This document shows, piece by piece, positions 48,781-61,062 of a stretch of DNA of 64,000 bases. The DNA is taken from positions 152,961,741 through 153,025,740 of the forward strand of contig CM041465.1 of assembly GCA_023213395.1 (NCBI GenBank), given 5' to 3'. Position 1 is the stretch's first letter. The number at the start of each line of letters is the position of its first letter. This stretch comes from Cycas panzhihuaensis (lineage: Eukaryota > Cycadophyta). The translations under genes and the position numbers were made by a program. A model generated the notes under the pieces. The model ran no database searches. It was not told the DNA's origin and saw only the letters and a program-made list of their open reading frames with translations.

Positions 48781-51497
48781 TATTTCCTGGCTTCCAAGAA
48801 TAGATACAGAGTTATAGACTCAGGTAAGTGCAAGTATGCTTCTCACCTTATCATGGCTTTCTTTTGAGATGAGTGTATGCTTGCATGTTATGATCTCGTA
48901 GATGATCTTGTCGTCATCTACACTTATTCAGCCTATGACGACTATAGCGGGGGTACATTCCTAGCGAGTGTGGCACCCCAGTGGCTATTCCGCTTCCTAC
49001 ATTCTTCCCTACTCACTTCAAGATCCGTTTGGCTCATGTCACCCCTGCCCGTGTGATGACTCGTCATTGTTTGGTTGACTTGTCACATCTTTTGAGTCCT
49101 ACTTTTGCTCTTCTTGACTCGTTTGTTGGCTTGTCTGCCCTTGGGTAGGTGTCTCAGCCCCCCATTAGCCTCCTTAGTTATTGGCCCATAACTTAGGCTG
49201 ACTGTTTGGGTCAAATTTAGTCCCTCGTCACATACCGCTGCAAATATTGTAGTAGCCAAATTCGCCAGATGCTAAAATTCTATGGACGACTATTCAAGTT
49301 TGTTTTTAAAAAATTCTGCCGTGGCAATTTCGCATACTCGTGTTTTATGACTAACTCATCACCAGTTGTGCCCTAATCGCTCATTTAGGGTTTAGTCTGG
49401 GTATTTAAGTCTTCCCTAAGTCACTTTTAGGATTGTTTTTGCTCATTTTTTGAATGCTTTTCAAAGAAAAATGCCCTGTGCTCTGTTATTCCTGCTCGCC
49501 TCCACTCTTCACAGGACCTGCACCTCTCCTCCAGTGCCCAGCTCTCCTTTGGTATGGCTAGGACATCTTCCCATCCCTTCACACACCTTGGAGACGGCCC
49601 CTTTGGAGAGATCTCAGCATTTCCTTGCTCAGGTAGCCATTAAGCATCCTCAAAGTGCAGGTGTTTCCTTCCAACTCATTAGTAGGGGTTCTAAACCTGC
49701 TGTTCCACTGCTCTTTGGTAGATTTCTCAGCCTTCTGTCAGCAGCTCTTGACTAAGGCAAAGGCCTCCCTTCTCCTTCTCAGGTATTCATTGGTTTAAGT
49801 TGTTTTCTTGTCCAATTTACGCCCTATTTTGCATGTCATTTCTAGCTCTCCTTGCTTTGATCTTTGAAGGTTGCTCTTGCCTTATTTTAGGCTATCGTTT
49901 TTATGCCATTAAAGCCTCCTTTCTTGCGTTTCTTGCTCAAGACAGTGGAAAAGAGGGGTTACATAGGGTTTGGATGAGAGCTGGGTGGATTCCGCACCAC
50001 CTTCCACGCTCCTCAAGTGGCTCTTTGCCCTCCAAACCTTCCCTTTTGCCCCGTGCTACTCTTGGTAATCAAACAAGGGTTTGTTAGGTCATTTTTAGCC
50101 ACTGAAATTAGCGCTGTCACTCATTGTAGTGCTAGTTTAAGGGATTGCACCTTGATCCGGGCAACTCACATAAGCCCCAGCTACTTGTCCCTTGCCCAAC
50201 TTCTTCCCCAGTAACCCAGTTTGCTTCCCATAGTACCCCGGCTTGCTGTAGATCCTCTTGGGCTCTTTTTGGCTCTTGTTGCCTCCATTTCCAGCCTTCT
50301 TGCACAACCATACCCTCGCTGCCCTGTGGCTTCTTAAGGGAGAGTAGGATTGTTCCTTGCAAAAGGTGGGCCACTCTGAGGCTTACCGGTTCACTTATCT
50401 TTTACTTTGGTTATTTTTCGCTATAGTTTATCATTGTAATATTGAATACTAACGTGTATGTATTTAAGTTTATGTTTGTCTCATATACACATGTACTGTT
50501 AGGATTTTATATTGTATGCTAGCACCCTTTCTCCGGGAAGGGGGATATTCTCATTTACTTGCAGGTGCACGGAGAATACAAAGGATCCGTTCCTTTTCCT
50601 CTCTCACAGGTAAGTGCTCTCATTTGTGCTTTGATTTAGTATTTCACTTATTGCTAGCATTTTATTTCTTCCTTTTCCATCCTTGGTGCTTTAGTACTGC
50701 TTCTAGGGAAGGTAAGGAAGCCCCACGTTCCAGTCTACCATAACTCTTTACATCTGCCGTGCTTTGTGGAGCAACTTCAGGTACCTCTTGGGAATGTTGC
50801 CATTTCGACACACCTCCATTCTGGGTACACATTCTCGCTCCACTTCATCACTTTTATTTTCCTTTTGAGTTCTTTTTACATAATAGTAATTAGCTCACCG
50901 AAAAGAGAAAGGGGAACCAACCTCTGTCTTAGTTTATATTTTGTTCACTTTATTTCTTGTATTATATTTGCTATAGGAAAAGTCCTTAGGAAGCCTTCCC
51001 TTTTACCTTTTCCCCCTTTTTGCCTTGCAAACTTCCCTCTTGCTTCGTCCACTTGTTTTGTTTGGTTAAGTTTGCTTGCACATATCGTAACTTTTCCTTT
51101 TGGTTTTTTCCTTTGTACTCCCTCTCGGTTTTCTGCCTAGCTGGGTAACTGAGCGGATCCCATTCATAGGCCACTCATTTGCCTACCTTCTTCTCGTTTC
51201 CCTTTGCTCTAGGGAAACCCTTGAAGGGTTCTCTTCTTCCCCTTTTGGCCATCCAAGGGTGGGAGGATCCTTCCCTTAGGTTAACCCAGGCTAACCCTAC
51301 GCCTCTTCTCTTCTTGTTTGAAGTGGGGAACCACTTCCAAGTAGCTAGATTCCATTTGCAGGTCCTGAACTCGTGCTTTGGTATACGGGGTGCCCTGCGT
51401 GGTATTTGCCCTACTTGTAGGTCTTTTCTCAATTGTTCCATTGACTGCCCTTGCCATTCCTACTTAATTAGGTAGCTATCCCGTAGACGCACATCCA
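48781..51497 (+). repeat. Tat-4 5' LTR
   Basis: Homology with the 3' LTR starts at TATTTCCTGGC (48,781) versus TGTTTCCCGGC (62,928) and continues to the end of the window. The 3' end is placed at CA (51,496-51,497), just before the primer site. TATTTAAG at 49,402-49,409 is the TATA candidate, matched at 63,571-63,578. Length is about 2.72 kb. Open frames within it recur in the other LTR but look like composition effects. Confidence 0.82.
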
Positions 51498-51498
51498 C

Positions 51499-51516
51499 TG
51501 GTGACCGTACTAGGGA
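51499..51516 (+). promoter_or_regulatory. Tat-4 primer binding site
   Basis: TGGTGACCGTACTAGGGA lies one base after the LTR. It resembles the TGGTGACTCCGCTGGGGA type used by Tat elements, with a few transitions. The primer tRNA is probably tRNA-Arg, but I am not certain. Confidence 0.6.
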
Positions 51517-51707
51517 TTTGCTAGTAAGGAAGCTAGTTTTCGCTCTCTTCTGTTGGTTTTGCTACCTCTTTGTGGTTCTTTTCCTACTTCATTCTCTTCA
51601 TTGGGCATTCCCCAACGCGTGTGTCTTTATCGCTTTTTCCTTTTCCTAACAGTGTTGGTTGACCTTGCATGTGACATTTCTCTCGTCGCTTACGCGGTCT
51701 ACCTCTA

Positions 51708-53990
51708 TTGTTAGAAGACCCTAAGTATTGTCCTCTTCCTTTGTCAGATTCTGATTTGACTATGGATGGATACTCTTCTGATTGGGCCTACCACACTTCA
51801 GCTTTGGAAACCCATGAATTTCCTTCTTCTATTCTAGGATCTACCCAAGAGGGTGATGATCTTATTTACTACCCGGGTGACCAACATCACCCACTTGACA
51901 CCCATCCCTCTGCCCATGTAGTAGAAGGATATTTTCCTCTTGAGATTTATCACTTGGTTGGTGACTCTTACGAGGAACATCCCGAGGGATCTACTTCGTT
52001 CGAGGTCCCATCTACCTCTTACGAGCACGTAGACACCCCTCTGACTGATGTGGTTGAAGCCTTTAACGAGTGCCGTCATGCTGCTCGCTTCCAACCACGT
52101 CCTAGATGGTTTGAGGATGCTTTTCGTAGAGGATCCTCTTCCTCTTTCGCTCCTCCCCCGCTTTCCTTATCCTCATCTACTCTTCCTGTAACAACCAACC
52201 CCTTCGTGCCTACGCATGTGTCTCACTTCTTCCCTATTCATATTGTGGGGATACATGTTGCACCTTTTGTCCCTCGCCAAGGTCCTGGCGTTTCAGGATC
52301 TTCCCACAGTATGTATTTCCCTCAGTTGAAGGTTAGCATACCCTTCCCTAGCCAAACCAATGTGCCATCTCCTAATGTAGTACATACTTTCCCTAGTAGG
52401 CCTGCCGGTCCTACTAACCCTCCAGCCATTAGTCATGTAGGACCTGCTCCCACACACCCTCAAAATGAATCTATTAGGGCTTCCTTTTACATCCCCCTAG
52501 GGTATACTTCTCAACCTTGGGGGCAAGGTAGGGAAAGCCACCTCTCAGCTTATGGAGTGGATCCACTACATCCATATGGGGTTGCCCCACCTACGGGTGG
52601 CCCATATGGGCAAAACCCGGTTCCACATCCATCTTTTCTGTCATCTAATGCAATCCCTTTTGCCATGCCTTCACAAGGAAACCCGACTCCCTTCCAAGGC
52701 ACTTATCCTTAAGTCCCCTCCCAGCAAGGGGTATTTCCTTAAGGAGGGATGGGTGTGCCACCCCCTTCCGCTCCTTGTTCACTACCTTCTACGTCATTCG
52801 TTGATCCGATGGCCCAGGTAAGGGCATGTCCCTTCATGGACTGTAGATCAACACCTTTATCCGTTGAGGCATTAAGAACCAATCTGCTGCCTCATCCTCC
52901 TGAAGTTCCTAGATTTGATGGAACTTCGTCACAAGACCTAGCTGAGCACGTGCATAGTTTCTCTATGGCGTGCATAGACTACTGGGCATACGACTACATC
53001 CTAATGAAATTGTTTCCACGGTCCTTGCAGGGTGACGCCCTTAAGTGGTTTTAACATCTCCTTGCCCACTCCATTTATTCATTCCAGCAATTGATGGATG
53101 AGTTCATCAATTATTTTGATGTAGCCCATCCATTTAAGAGTGGAATGAAATCCCTCTTATCGCTCAAATAAGGTCACGACAAGATGAATCGTGACTTTGT
53201 GTGGCGATTCCATGACTTGCTTCACTCCACTAAGACAACATTGCCCGAGGAGTTGAAGAGGGATCTCTTTGTTAACGTACTTTATCTCGAAGTGTATATG
53301 GAAGTCCTTAAAATGGGGGTAACCACATGCGACTCCACGATCGCCAAGTGCTTAGCATTGGAGGCTATTGAGATCCAAGCTGGACTCAAGAAACCTCTTA
53401 AGCCCTCACAGCGACGTGAAGCACTACCTTCAACCAAGGATACCAAACCTTCACAACCTGCCAGGTCTTCCTCTCACCCGACTGAGAGGACCTTAGACCC
53501 CCTCACATCTGCCATACGCTCATTTGAGCATACGATGAAGGAGCTTAAGCTCCAAGCCCCTTCATCCCCAACATCCAACAAACAAGTCCAATAAACAACT
53601 CAAGCTCCCCTCCCCAGGAATGGAAATGCCTAGTCCTCTCGAGCAAGGAGGTCAGATCCCCCGCTTGAGAAGAAGTGGTGCTCCATTCATGGGGAGTGCT
53701 TCTATGATGACTCGCGTTGTAGGGCCCAACATCCTAAGGATGCCCCTCGACGTGACTCTTCCCCTAAACGGGCCTCAAGGCCTAATTTGGACCAACCAGT
53801 TCATAAGGATCCATTCCCTAAACATAGGGAACGCGATCGCAATGCCTAAACCAAGAATAACCAGAACCGAGGAAGATCGCCTAATTCTCGTCCTTCCCAT
53901 GATAAAGGGAAGAGTACTAGGAATTCGTCCTCTTCCTCCCGTTCCCCTAGCCATCGTATCCCATCACCTTCATAGCCCCGGAATAAGGGG
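51708..53990 (+). pseudogene. gag of Tat-4
   Basis: The first 334 codons (MLEDPKYCPLPLSDSD...) are open and form a long proline-, serine- and histidine-rich N-terminal region. The gag domain follows in the same frame: EVPRFDGTSSQDLAEHVHSF, RSLQGDALKWF, FQQLMDEFINYFDVAH and MNRDFVWRFHDLL. A basic part and a zinc-knuckle-like WCSIHGECFYDDSRC lie near 53,665. Interruptions are TAA or TAG at codons one transition from CAA, CAG or TGG. The frame is constant to about 53,990, where a local double shift begins. Confidence 0.85.
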
Positions 53991-53994
53991 AAGA

Positions 53995-54836
53995 AGGTGA
54001 TCCAGTTGCTTGAGGTAACTCTTCTTATGCCCTTACACAGTCTCAGGCCAAGGAAGCATCAGGTGCTTCTTCTTCTGCTCCTTCTAACCCTCTTCCAGAG
54101 AACCCTCCTCCAGAAATACCTCTCTTCCCCAAGGCTATTCCTATATACCCAGGATATTATAATTTCCGAAGGGCACTTACCCAGCCTACCAGCAAAGGGT
54201 AAGCCCTTCTCCATCGTGGACGAGCTTCATACTGTTACTGCAGGAATGTCCTTGATGGACATTTTGAGGAGTTATCCCAAGTAGTGGGCCCTCCTCCTGG
54301 AAGCTTTAGGATCGAATGACGTGCCTGTTCACATTTTGGGCATTACTTAAAGTCATGAACCTATTATTTCATTTGATCCTAAGGACCTTCCTCCTGCAGG
54401 TAAAAGGGAATGTTAGTGGAACTTCCCATTCACTATCACTATCGACAAACCCAATTGTACTCTTCGAAGGACTATTGTCGACAATGGTTCTTCCGTGAAT
54501 GCCATGCCCTTGTGTGTCATGCAAGAGCTTGGTATTTTCACCTTGGAACCTGTTCCATGGTGATGCCAAGGTTATGACGGTAGTGAGAAGACCCCTTTGG
54601 GATTTGTCATGATTCCGCTCACCCTTGAGGGCAAGACTATTCTTGCCGATGTTATAGTCCTCGACGTCGACATCGACTACAACCTCCTTCTAGGTCATCC
54701 ATGGCTCGACCAAATGGGAGCCGTGTGCTCAACTCTTTGGGGACAACTTAAATTCGTCTATGATGGGCGAATGAGGGTGATTCCTTATGAAAGTCCACTT
54801 ACCAAACAAACTCGTTCTGCTAATCCGGCAAACTGA
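53995..54836 (+). pseudogene. Protease region of Tat-4
   Basis: The frame is shifted between about 53,995 and 54,190 (EASGASSSAPSNPLPE is read in another frame) and then returns. It continues with FSIVDELHTVTAGMSL and reaches RTIVDNGSSVNAMPL near 54,470, the DNGSS active site typical of Tat proteases. It ends with IDYNLLLGHPWLDQMGAVCS, the conserved protease end. The enzyme would cut the gag-pol polyprotein. Confidence 0.87.
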
Positions 54837-55430
54837 GGTCCTTCTACACATGCCTCAGCTTGCTCTATTGGTATACCTAATCCGTCTGAAGAAGATCCCG
54901 CATCTTCTTCCCCTAGTCTCACGTGGTTCGCCCCTATTAGCATTGGGAGATACGAGTACCTTGCTTCATTTAGTGATGACGAGTCATACAATGAGGACGA
55001 GGATTGTCTCCACCCTGTCTCTTTCCTCCGCACCAGTAGGTTGCACCTATCTCGTTCTAGATCCCCATCTAGAACCTCTTTCATTAATGAGGCTAGCCAC
55101 TCCTATGTGTCGCATGTCACCGCTTGTGTCGACTCATCCATCGTTAGTTCTTCTCCCTCATCACCTCCTGCAGGTGATGGTTTCAAAGAATTGCCTTTCG
55201 CTCCTTCTAAGGAGCCTCCTTTTGACTCTCTCTTAGAGTCTCACAAGGAAGACAGGCAACTTGATGACCATCACGATCCTGTTGCCTCTACTCCCTCTAG
55301 TACTTCATCTACTCGAAGTAAGGTTATCCATGGGGTGGATTACTTCGAGGATGATGAAGCCCTACTTGAGCACCTAGCGAGCTTTGCGCCTAACTTGCCT
55401 TCTGGCCACCACAGGTTAGTCACTAGAAGA
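54837..55430 (+). pseudogene. Acidic linker between protease and RT, Tat-4
   Basis: An open, serine-rich and acidic stretch in the gag-PR frame (NEDEDC, SRSRSPSRTS, KEDRQLDDHHD, YFEDDEALLEHL). Such linkers between PR and RT are common in Tat elements. The frame changes by one base near 55,430, after which pol runs in its own frame. Whether that is a real frameshift site or damage cannot be told. Confidence 0.65.
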
Positions 55431-55528
55431 TCCTTGCGGTTGGATCCACACTTGCTGATCCAATCCTGTTTCCTATTCCACCTCCTCCTATTGACCTTGC
55501 CTCTCTCTACTTCAAGGAGGGTAATGCC

Positions 55529-56440
55529 ATGTGCATGGGGGCAACCCAAGACATAGTCTTGGCCCCAGGCAAGGTCATTAAGGTTGGGTTGGAATATTCT
55601 CCTGATGAGGTAAGGGAGTACTCCCTTTTGTTCCAGGAGTTTCGGGATGTTTTCATGTGGGATTATGCTGACATGAAGGGGATTGATCCCTCCATTGTCA
55701 CCCATAATCTCACCTCCATCCCTGGCATCTACCCCGTGTACCAGAAGCAGCGTCCCCTTCACTTGAAGCTCTCAGCCGCTGTCAAGATAGAGGTTGAGAA
55801 ACTTTTGGATGCTGGGCTTATTACTTCCATTAACTACCCTAAGTGAGTCTCCAATATTATCCCCGTTTCTAAAAAGAATGGGGCAATTCGTATATATGTC
55901 GATTTCCGTGACATTAACAATGCTTGTCCTAATGACAACTTCCTACTCCCCTTTATCGATCAAATTATTGATCGTACCGCTGGATTCAAAGTCATGTCCT
56001 TAATGGATGGCTTCTTTGGCTATAACCAAATTCAGATCTCTCCTGAAGACTACCACAAGATGGCCTTTACTACACCATGGGGTACCTTTGCCTATAAGGC
56101 AATGCCTTTTGGCCTTAAAAATGCAGGTGCTACTTACCAAAGAGCCATGTATTTCATCTTCCATGACCTCATTGATAACACATTGGAGGTCTTCATGGAT
56201 GATATGATGGGCCTCTCCCGTGTCAGGGCCCATCATCCCTCTGACTTGCAGGCCATCTTTTCACGATGCTGCAGGTATCATGTCAGTCTAAATCAGTTCA
56301 AGTGTATGTTTGCCATTACCTGGGGTAAACTCCTTGGGTTTCTTGTGTCCAAACAAGGAATTCAGATTGATCCTGACAAGGTCAGGGCAATCCTTGACAT
56401 GCCGCCTCCTAGGACCCAATGACAGATTAAGTCGTTCTTA
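55529..56440 (+). pseudogene. Reverse transcriptase of Tat-4
   Basis: Motifs are VIKVGLEYSPDEV, DVFMWDYADMKGIDPSI, VEKLLDAGLI, VSKKNGAIRIYVDFRDINNA, KVMSLMDGFFGYNQIQI, TPWGTFAYKAMPFGLKNAGA and, at 56,192, FMDDM (catalytic pair intact), then KCMFAITWGKLLGFLVS. Only two stops interrupt: TGA for TGG at 55,847 and TGA for CGA at 56,423. No frameshift occurs. Synthesises element cDNA in the cytoplasmic particle. Confidence 0.93.
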
Positions 56441-57030
56441 GGTAGGCTCAGTTTTCTCAGGCGCTTCTTAATGGACTTCGCTATAAGCGCTAAACCCCTT
56501 ACGAACCTATTGAAGAAGGGAGCCCCTTTTGCCTAGTCTGACAAGACCCAAAAGGCCTTCGAAGGACTCAAGGAAGCCCTTGCTTCTACTCCTACGCTGG
56601 CACCTCCACAATTTGATAGGCCCTTCGTCCTGTACACCTCGGCGACTGATGAATCCTTGGGTGCTATGTTAGCTCAAAAAGATGACTGAGGAACCAAGAG
56701 AGCTATATATTTCATCAGTCGCACCCTCATGGCTATTGAACTTAACTATTCTCCTACTGAGAAGGAGTGTCTCTCCTTAGTCCATGCAACCAAGAAGTTT
56801 AGACACTACTTGCTTAGCAACACCACGAAGGTGATCGTCTAATCCGATCCCTTGCGATACTTGCTCACTTATTCAGATTTGATGGGTAGGGCTAGTCGTT
56901 GGGCCGTCCTACTTCAAGAATTTGACCTTCACATCGTTAATCAGAAATCAAAGAAGGGAATGGTAGTAGCTGAGCAGCTCGCAGACGCCCTTATTCCTAA
57001 CTTCTTTGGTGCCCCCGTCGACGATTCTCT
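56441..57030 (+). pseudogene. Pol RNase H of Tat-4
   Basis: Continues in the RT frame: [73 protein letters not shown] and QLADALI. This is the gypsy RNase H joined to pol, different from the detached one at 62,057. Three stops occur, all explained by one transition (TAG for TGG in FA*SDK, TGA near 56,686, TAA for CAA in VIV*SDP). Confidence 0.9.
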
Positions 57031-58333
57031 CCCTAATGAGTCTATCTTAACGATTCAGGGCACCTCTCCTCATCCACTCATCGACAATGAGTGGTATGGT
57101 GATATAGTCGTGATCTCACACAGACAATACCACCACGGTGCTAGTAGTAAAGTTAGATCTCGTGATCCGGACTTACGCGTGCAATACTTCCTCGTGGGTG
57201 AAGTATTGTATAAGAGGTCCTTTGATGGGATCGTCCTCTGCTATGTCACTGCTGACAAAGCTAACCAAATACTCTACGAATGCCACCATGGTATTTGTGG
57301 GGGTCACTTTAGAGGCCAGTCTATGGCTAAGAGGATCCTTCGCATGGGTTATTTATGGTCGTCCCTTTTCAAGGACGCCCATGCCTTTGCTTTGAGATGT
57401 CAGCGATGTCAGGAATACGCCAACATCTCCCATGTGCCTTCCGAGGCCCTTCACCCCATTGTTTCTCCATGGCCTTTTGCTTAGTGGGGCCTAGACCTCA
57501 TCGAGGCTATTTCTCTACCTTCATCATCGTAGCACAAGTTTATCTTGACTGCTATGGAGTATTTCACCAAATGGGCAGAGGCCATCTCCTTGATCACTAC
57601 TCCTAGTAAAACGATAGCCACATTCGCTTACCAGCACATCATTTGCTGTTTCGGGATTCCAGACATCCTAATCACTAATAATAGAACCCCCTTTTGTAAT
57701 AAGGAGATGGATGAGCTTTACGAGAAGTTCAAGATTTCTCACAAAACTTCTTCTCCTTACTACCCCTAGGCAAATGGCCAAGTGGAGTCTTTCAATAAGA
57801 CTCTCATCAATATCCTAAAGAAAACTATTGCTCAGTCCCAAAAGGATTGGCACCTTCGGTTGCCCTCTGCTTTGTGGGCTTACCGGACCTCTATCCGTTC
57901 TGCCATAGGAATGACCCCGTTCTCCCTAGTCTACAGTACTGAGGTGGTACTCTCGCTGAAGGTAGAGATTCCCTCTTTACGAGTCTCCCTTTGAGGTCTC
58001 ATCGATGAAGAGTCAATCCGTCAGGCTCAGCTTTTGGACCTCGAGGCTCTGGATGAGAGACGCTTAGCTGCTTATCAAGCTAACCTGGCATCCAAAGCTT
58101 ACTCGTAAAGGACCTATGATAAACATCTTCGTTTCCATCCTTTGTTTCCTAGGGACCACATCCTCAAGCTTGAATATCTCTATGACCGTTTGACCAAATT
58201 CAAACCCCGATGGGTTGGCCCTTTCATCATTATCGAGACCCTCGGTAATGGTGCTTATAGGATAGCCACCCTAGAAGGGCTTGAATTTGAGAAAGCTGTT
58301 AATGGGAAATTCCTTAAGAAGTTTTATGTATGA
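57031..58333 (+). pseudogene. Integrase of Tat-4
   Basis: The zinc-binding part is ECHHGICGGHF with CQRCQEY (HHCC) at 57,278-57,420. The core has WGLDLI (first D), EYFTKWAEAISL, then ITNNRTPFCNKEMD, where Tat-3 has ITDNGTQF: the second catalytic D is N and the following G is R, both G-to-A. The third residue is kept in QVESFNKTL. The C-terminal part is FKPRWVGPFIIIETLGNGAY and FLKKFYV, stop at 58,334. In-frame stops include FA*WGLD, YYP*ANG (CAG to TAG) and SL*GL (CGA to TGA). No frameshift. Confidence 0.92.
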
Positions 58334-58339
58334 TCTTTT

Positions 58340-58960
58340 GGTGATCCCTTCACTGTGCTCTGAAACAAGCCTAAACTACCATCTTAAATTGTTCCCATTT
58401 CTCCCAACCATGGGTGGAACGGTAATTTAAGGTGGCTTCTTCCTTTTTCTTTTTGGTTCCTCCCACAGAACCCTTATTCTCGTATCCTCTTGGGAACTTT
58501 TATCTTTCTGTTTGGGCATCCCCCAATTAGGACGACGCCTTGGAGTACCGTTACTCCTCTCGCTTGCCTGTTGTTTCCTTCGCATATTCTGCTATGCTCC
58601 TTCATGGATGTGTATGTCGCTCTGTTTCTAACCTCACACCTCCCTATCACCTCTACTCATGGTGGATGTGTATGCTCCTGTTAGACATATAGCCATACAT
58701 GGAAGGAAATATGTGCATCATACAATAAAATATTTACAACATATAAAATAAAGCATACATGCTATCTACCACATGATATACATACCATCTCATGTAGAAA
58801 TGGGGTTCCAATTACCCCACATATATATATGCATCAAAATCATATGTTACATCATACATATGGGAAGCTGGTGTCCTTATAAGGGGGGTACAATTATATG
58901 AGTCTATATATGACCCCCTAGAGGCCTGTGCTTTCCCCTGTCAAAATCATATATATATCT
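58340..58960. other. Convergent 3' ends of pol and the PMD gene, Tat-4
   Basis: No coding motif on either strand. AT-rich with short ATATAT runs. It should hold both 3' untranslated regions. Confidence 0.5.
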
Positions 58961-59996
58961 CCTATATTACTGCTGCCCCGCTCCTGGGGCACCATCTCCT
59001 GGCCTATGTGATCCCTCTCCTAGGGACCACATCCCTCCGAGGCTCCTCTTGGGCCTCTGCGAGCTCCCTGCCTCACTCCGCTGGTCACGTGGCCATCTCA
59101 GGGTCATTGCCACTGTATGAGTATATGTCCTGCTCCTGCTCGACCTCAACGTCATCTGGTCCACTAGCTGATCGTATCGAGCCTGGATACGATCCCTCTC
59201 TCCCTGGAGTCCCTCCTCCATACTCCGGAATCTCTCCTCTGTCACTCTGAGGTGCTCCTCTAGCACTGCTATCTGGACCATGCTCTATGCATCTCCGCCT
59301 GCTCCTCCCTATGCCTCTAGAGCCTGGACCCGTCCGCGCAGCTCGTCTCACTCGCTCCTTGCCTTGTCGAGCTCATGCTGCATCTGTCCCCTGAAAGCTA
59401 TGTGCTTTTGGGACTCTGCAGCCCAGATGTCTCTTGCCCTCACCAACGGGGTGAGTGCCTCCATGTGGACACCTGCCGATCTAGGTGCATCCTCTGCCTA
59501 GATGTGCGGTTGCCTCTCTGCATACACCTGAGGGAACATCTCCCTCACCATGGCCTCTACTAGTCTCCTGACCTCTGCTATACCTAGCAATGCAACATGC
59601 CGTGTGTCAGTGTATATCCCCACTACATGTCATGATCAAATCAAATTAAATATCTATATGGCTATCAAATGACTAAGGAAATGGTTAGGCCTCACCTGCC
59701 ATGGCCGCCGGCTCCTCTGCTCACGTGATATCCTCTCCTCCTGGCTCTTTGCCAACTATGGGTACCTCATCCTCAGGTACCTCCTCTGTCTGGGCCTCTC
59801 TCCTCACAGGGACAAGCTCAACTCTCATCTCCCCGGATCTCCTCATGATTCGTAGCCCGCGGGCCCTAGTCATTGGCCTCAGCTGCCCCTAATGGGCCTG
59901 CCTCTCCTCTAGTAGTCTCGTATGATCCCGCTACTCCTCCTGCCATCCCTTAAGGACCTGCCTCCCCCATAGGTCATGATGGGCCAGCCCCATCTC

Positions 59997-60000
<4 letters not shown>

Positions 60001-60033
<33 letters not shown>
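60001..60033 (-). repeat. (ATC)11 microsatellite coding for an Asp run
   Basis: On the minus strand the repeat reads GAT and encodes 11 aspartates in PMD exon 2. The same place in Tat-1 reads mixed D, E and G codons, so the run expanded in this copy. Confidence 0.9.
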
Positions 60034-61032
60034 TGGGAGCGCCCCTGCTCTGCCTGCCTTGTCATTGTTGTCCCACCTCACCGTCCTGTATGGATCTGCT
60101 ACATAGTCCGTTAGGGTGAGGAGGTCCAGCGATGTTGCCTCCACTGATCGCCAGATGTGGGCCTGGTCCTTCATCCCCTTCAGTCGATTCTGCCATCTGT
60201 GGACCATCAGGGCCCACTCTACTATGGGGTGTGGTCCCCCTACTGGTGCCACTGCCACAAAAGGATCGAAGAACTAGCATTGCAGCAATGTGTTGTATGA
60301 TAGTTCTCCCTTTCCTGCTACCCTAATAGCATCAAGCTACACAACAAGGTTCGCCACTATCATGGTAGCCCAGTCCATCCTCTCGCCAGCTTCGCAGTGC
60401 CGTACTGCATCCATCTAGACATCTGGTATCTCCCTATAGTTCTATTTTTGGGAAACCCGGAACAGAATACACAGTATAATCAACTTCCTTACCTGAGGAA
60501 TCCTTGACATCACCATAGTTTGGAGAGGAACTCCTCTCGACTCCCACCTGTCAGCCCCTGTGAAGAACAGGGCTGTCTCTCTATGTGCTGCCTTAGTGCT
60601 AGGTAGTGCTCCCAGTGTCATCGGCCTCCCAGTCGCCGGTACTCCCAGTATCCGCCAGATACCCCCCGGCGTGACTATCACATCACCTACCTGAGGCCAG
60701 TGGAATACGTGCCTCCTCATATTCTAAAGGGATATAATGTCAACTAATAGTCTCTGATCGGATGTAAACTGGGGTGTCTTCAAGGCCTTGTATAGGCCGC
60801 ACCTCCACAGGATCTCCTTGTCCCCCTGGGACATCATCTCGATAAAGCTCAACATTGCCATACCTACATTCTCGTGGTTATCCACTATGATGACAATATG
60901 TCAATATCAAAAGCCAATCAAAGTCAGTCCTGTCAGTCAATAATGCTCTTGGATCTCTCTCAGCTCTCTCAGCCTGAGATTTGAGGCCTTATGGCCCCTT
61001 TTATTCTTTTTCGACTTTACGCCAGAGTCTGC

Positions 61033-61062
61033 GCTAAACTTAGCGGTACCGCTAAGTTTAGC
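61033..61062. repeat. Perfect 30-bp palindrome in PMD intron 1, Tat-4
   Basis: The half-site is GCTAAACTTAGCGGT, followed directly by its reverse complement without loop. A second inverted repeat follows at 61,091-61,103 / 61,112-61,124 (GCAGCAATGATCG, one mismatch). Decayed versions of both lie in Tat-1 intron 1 (near 2,790-2,885). Confidence 0.92.

Noticed and set aside
49450-51475. Open frames in the Tat-4 5' LTR, one partly repeated in the 3' LTR
   Set aside because: The repetition follows from LTR homology. Starts differ and no domain is recognisable.
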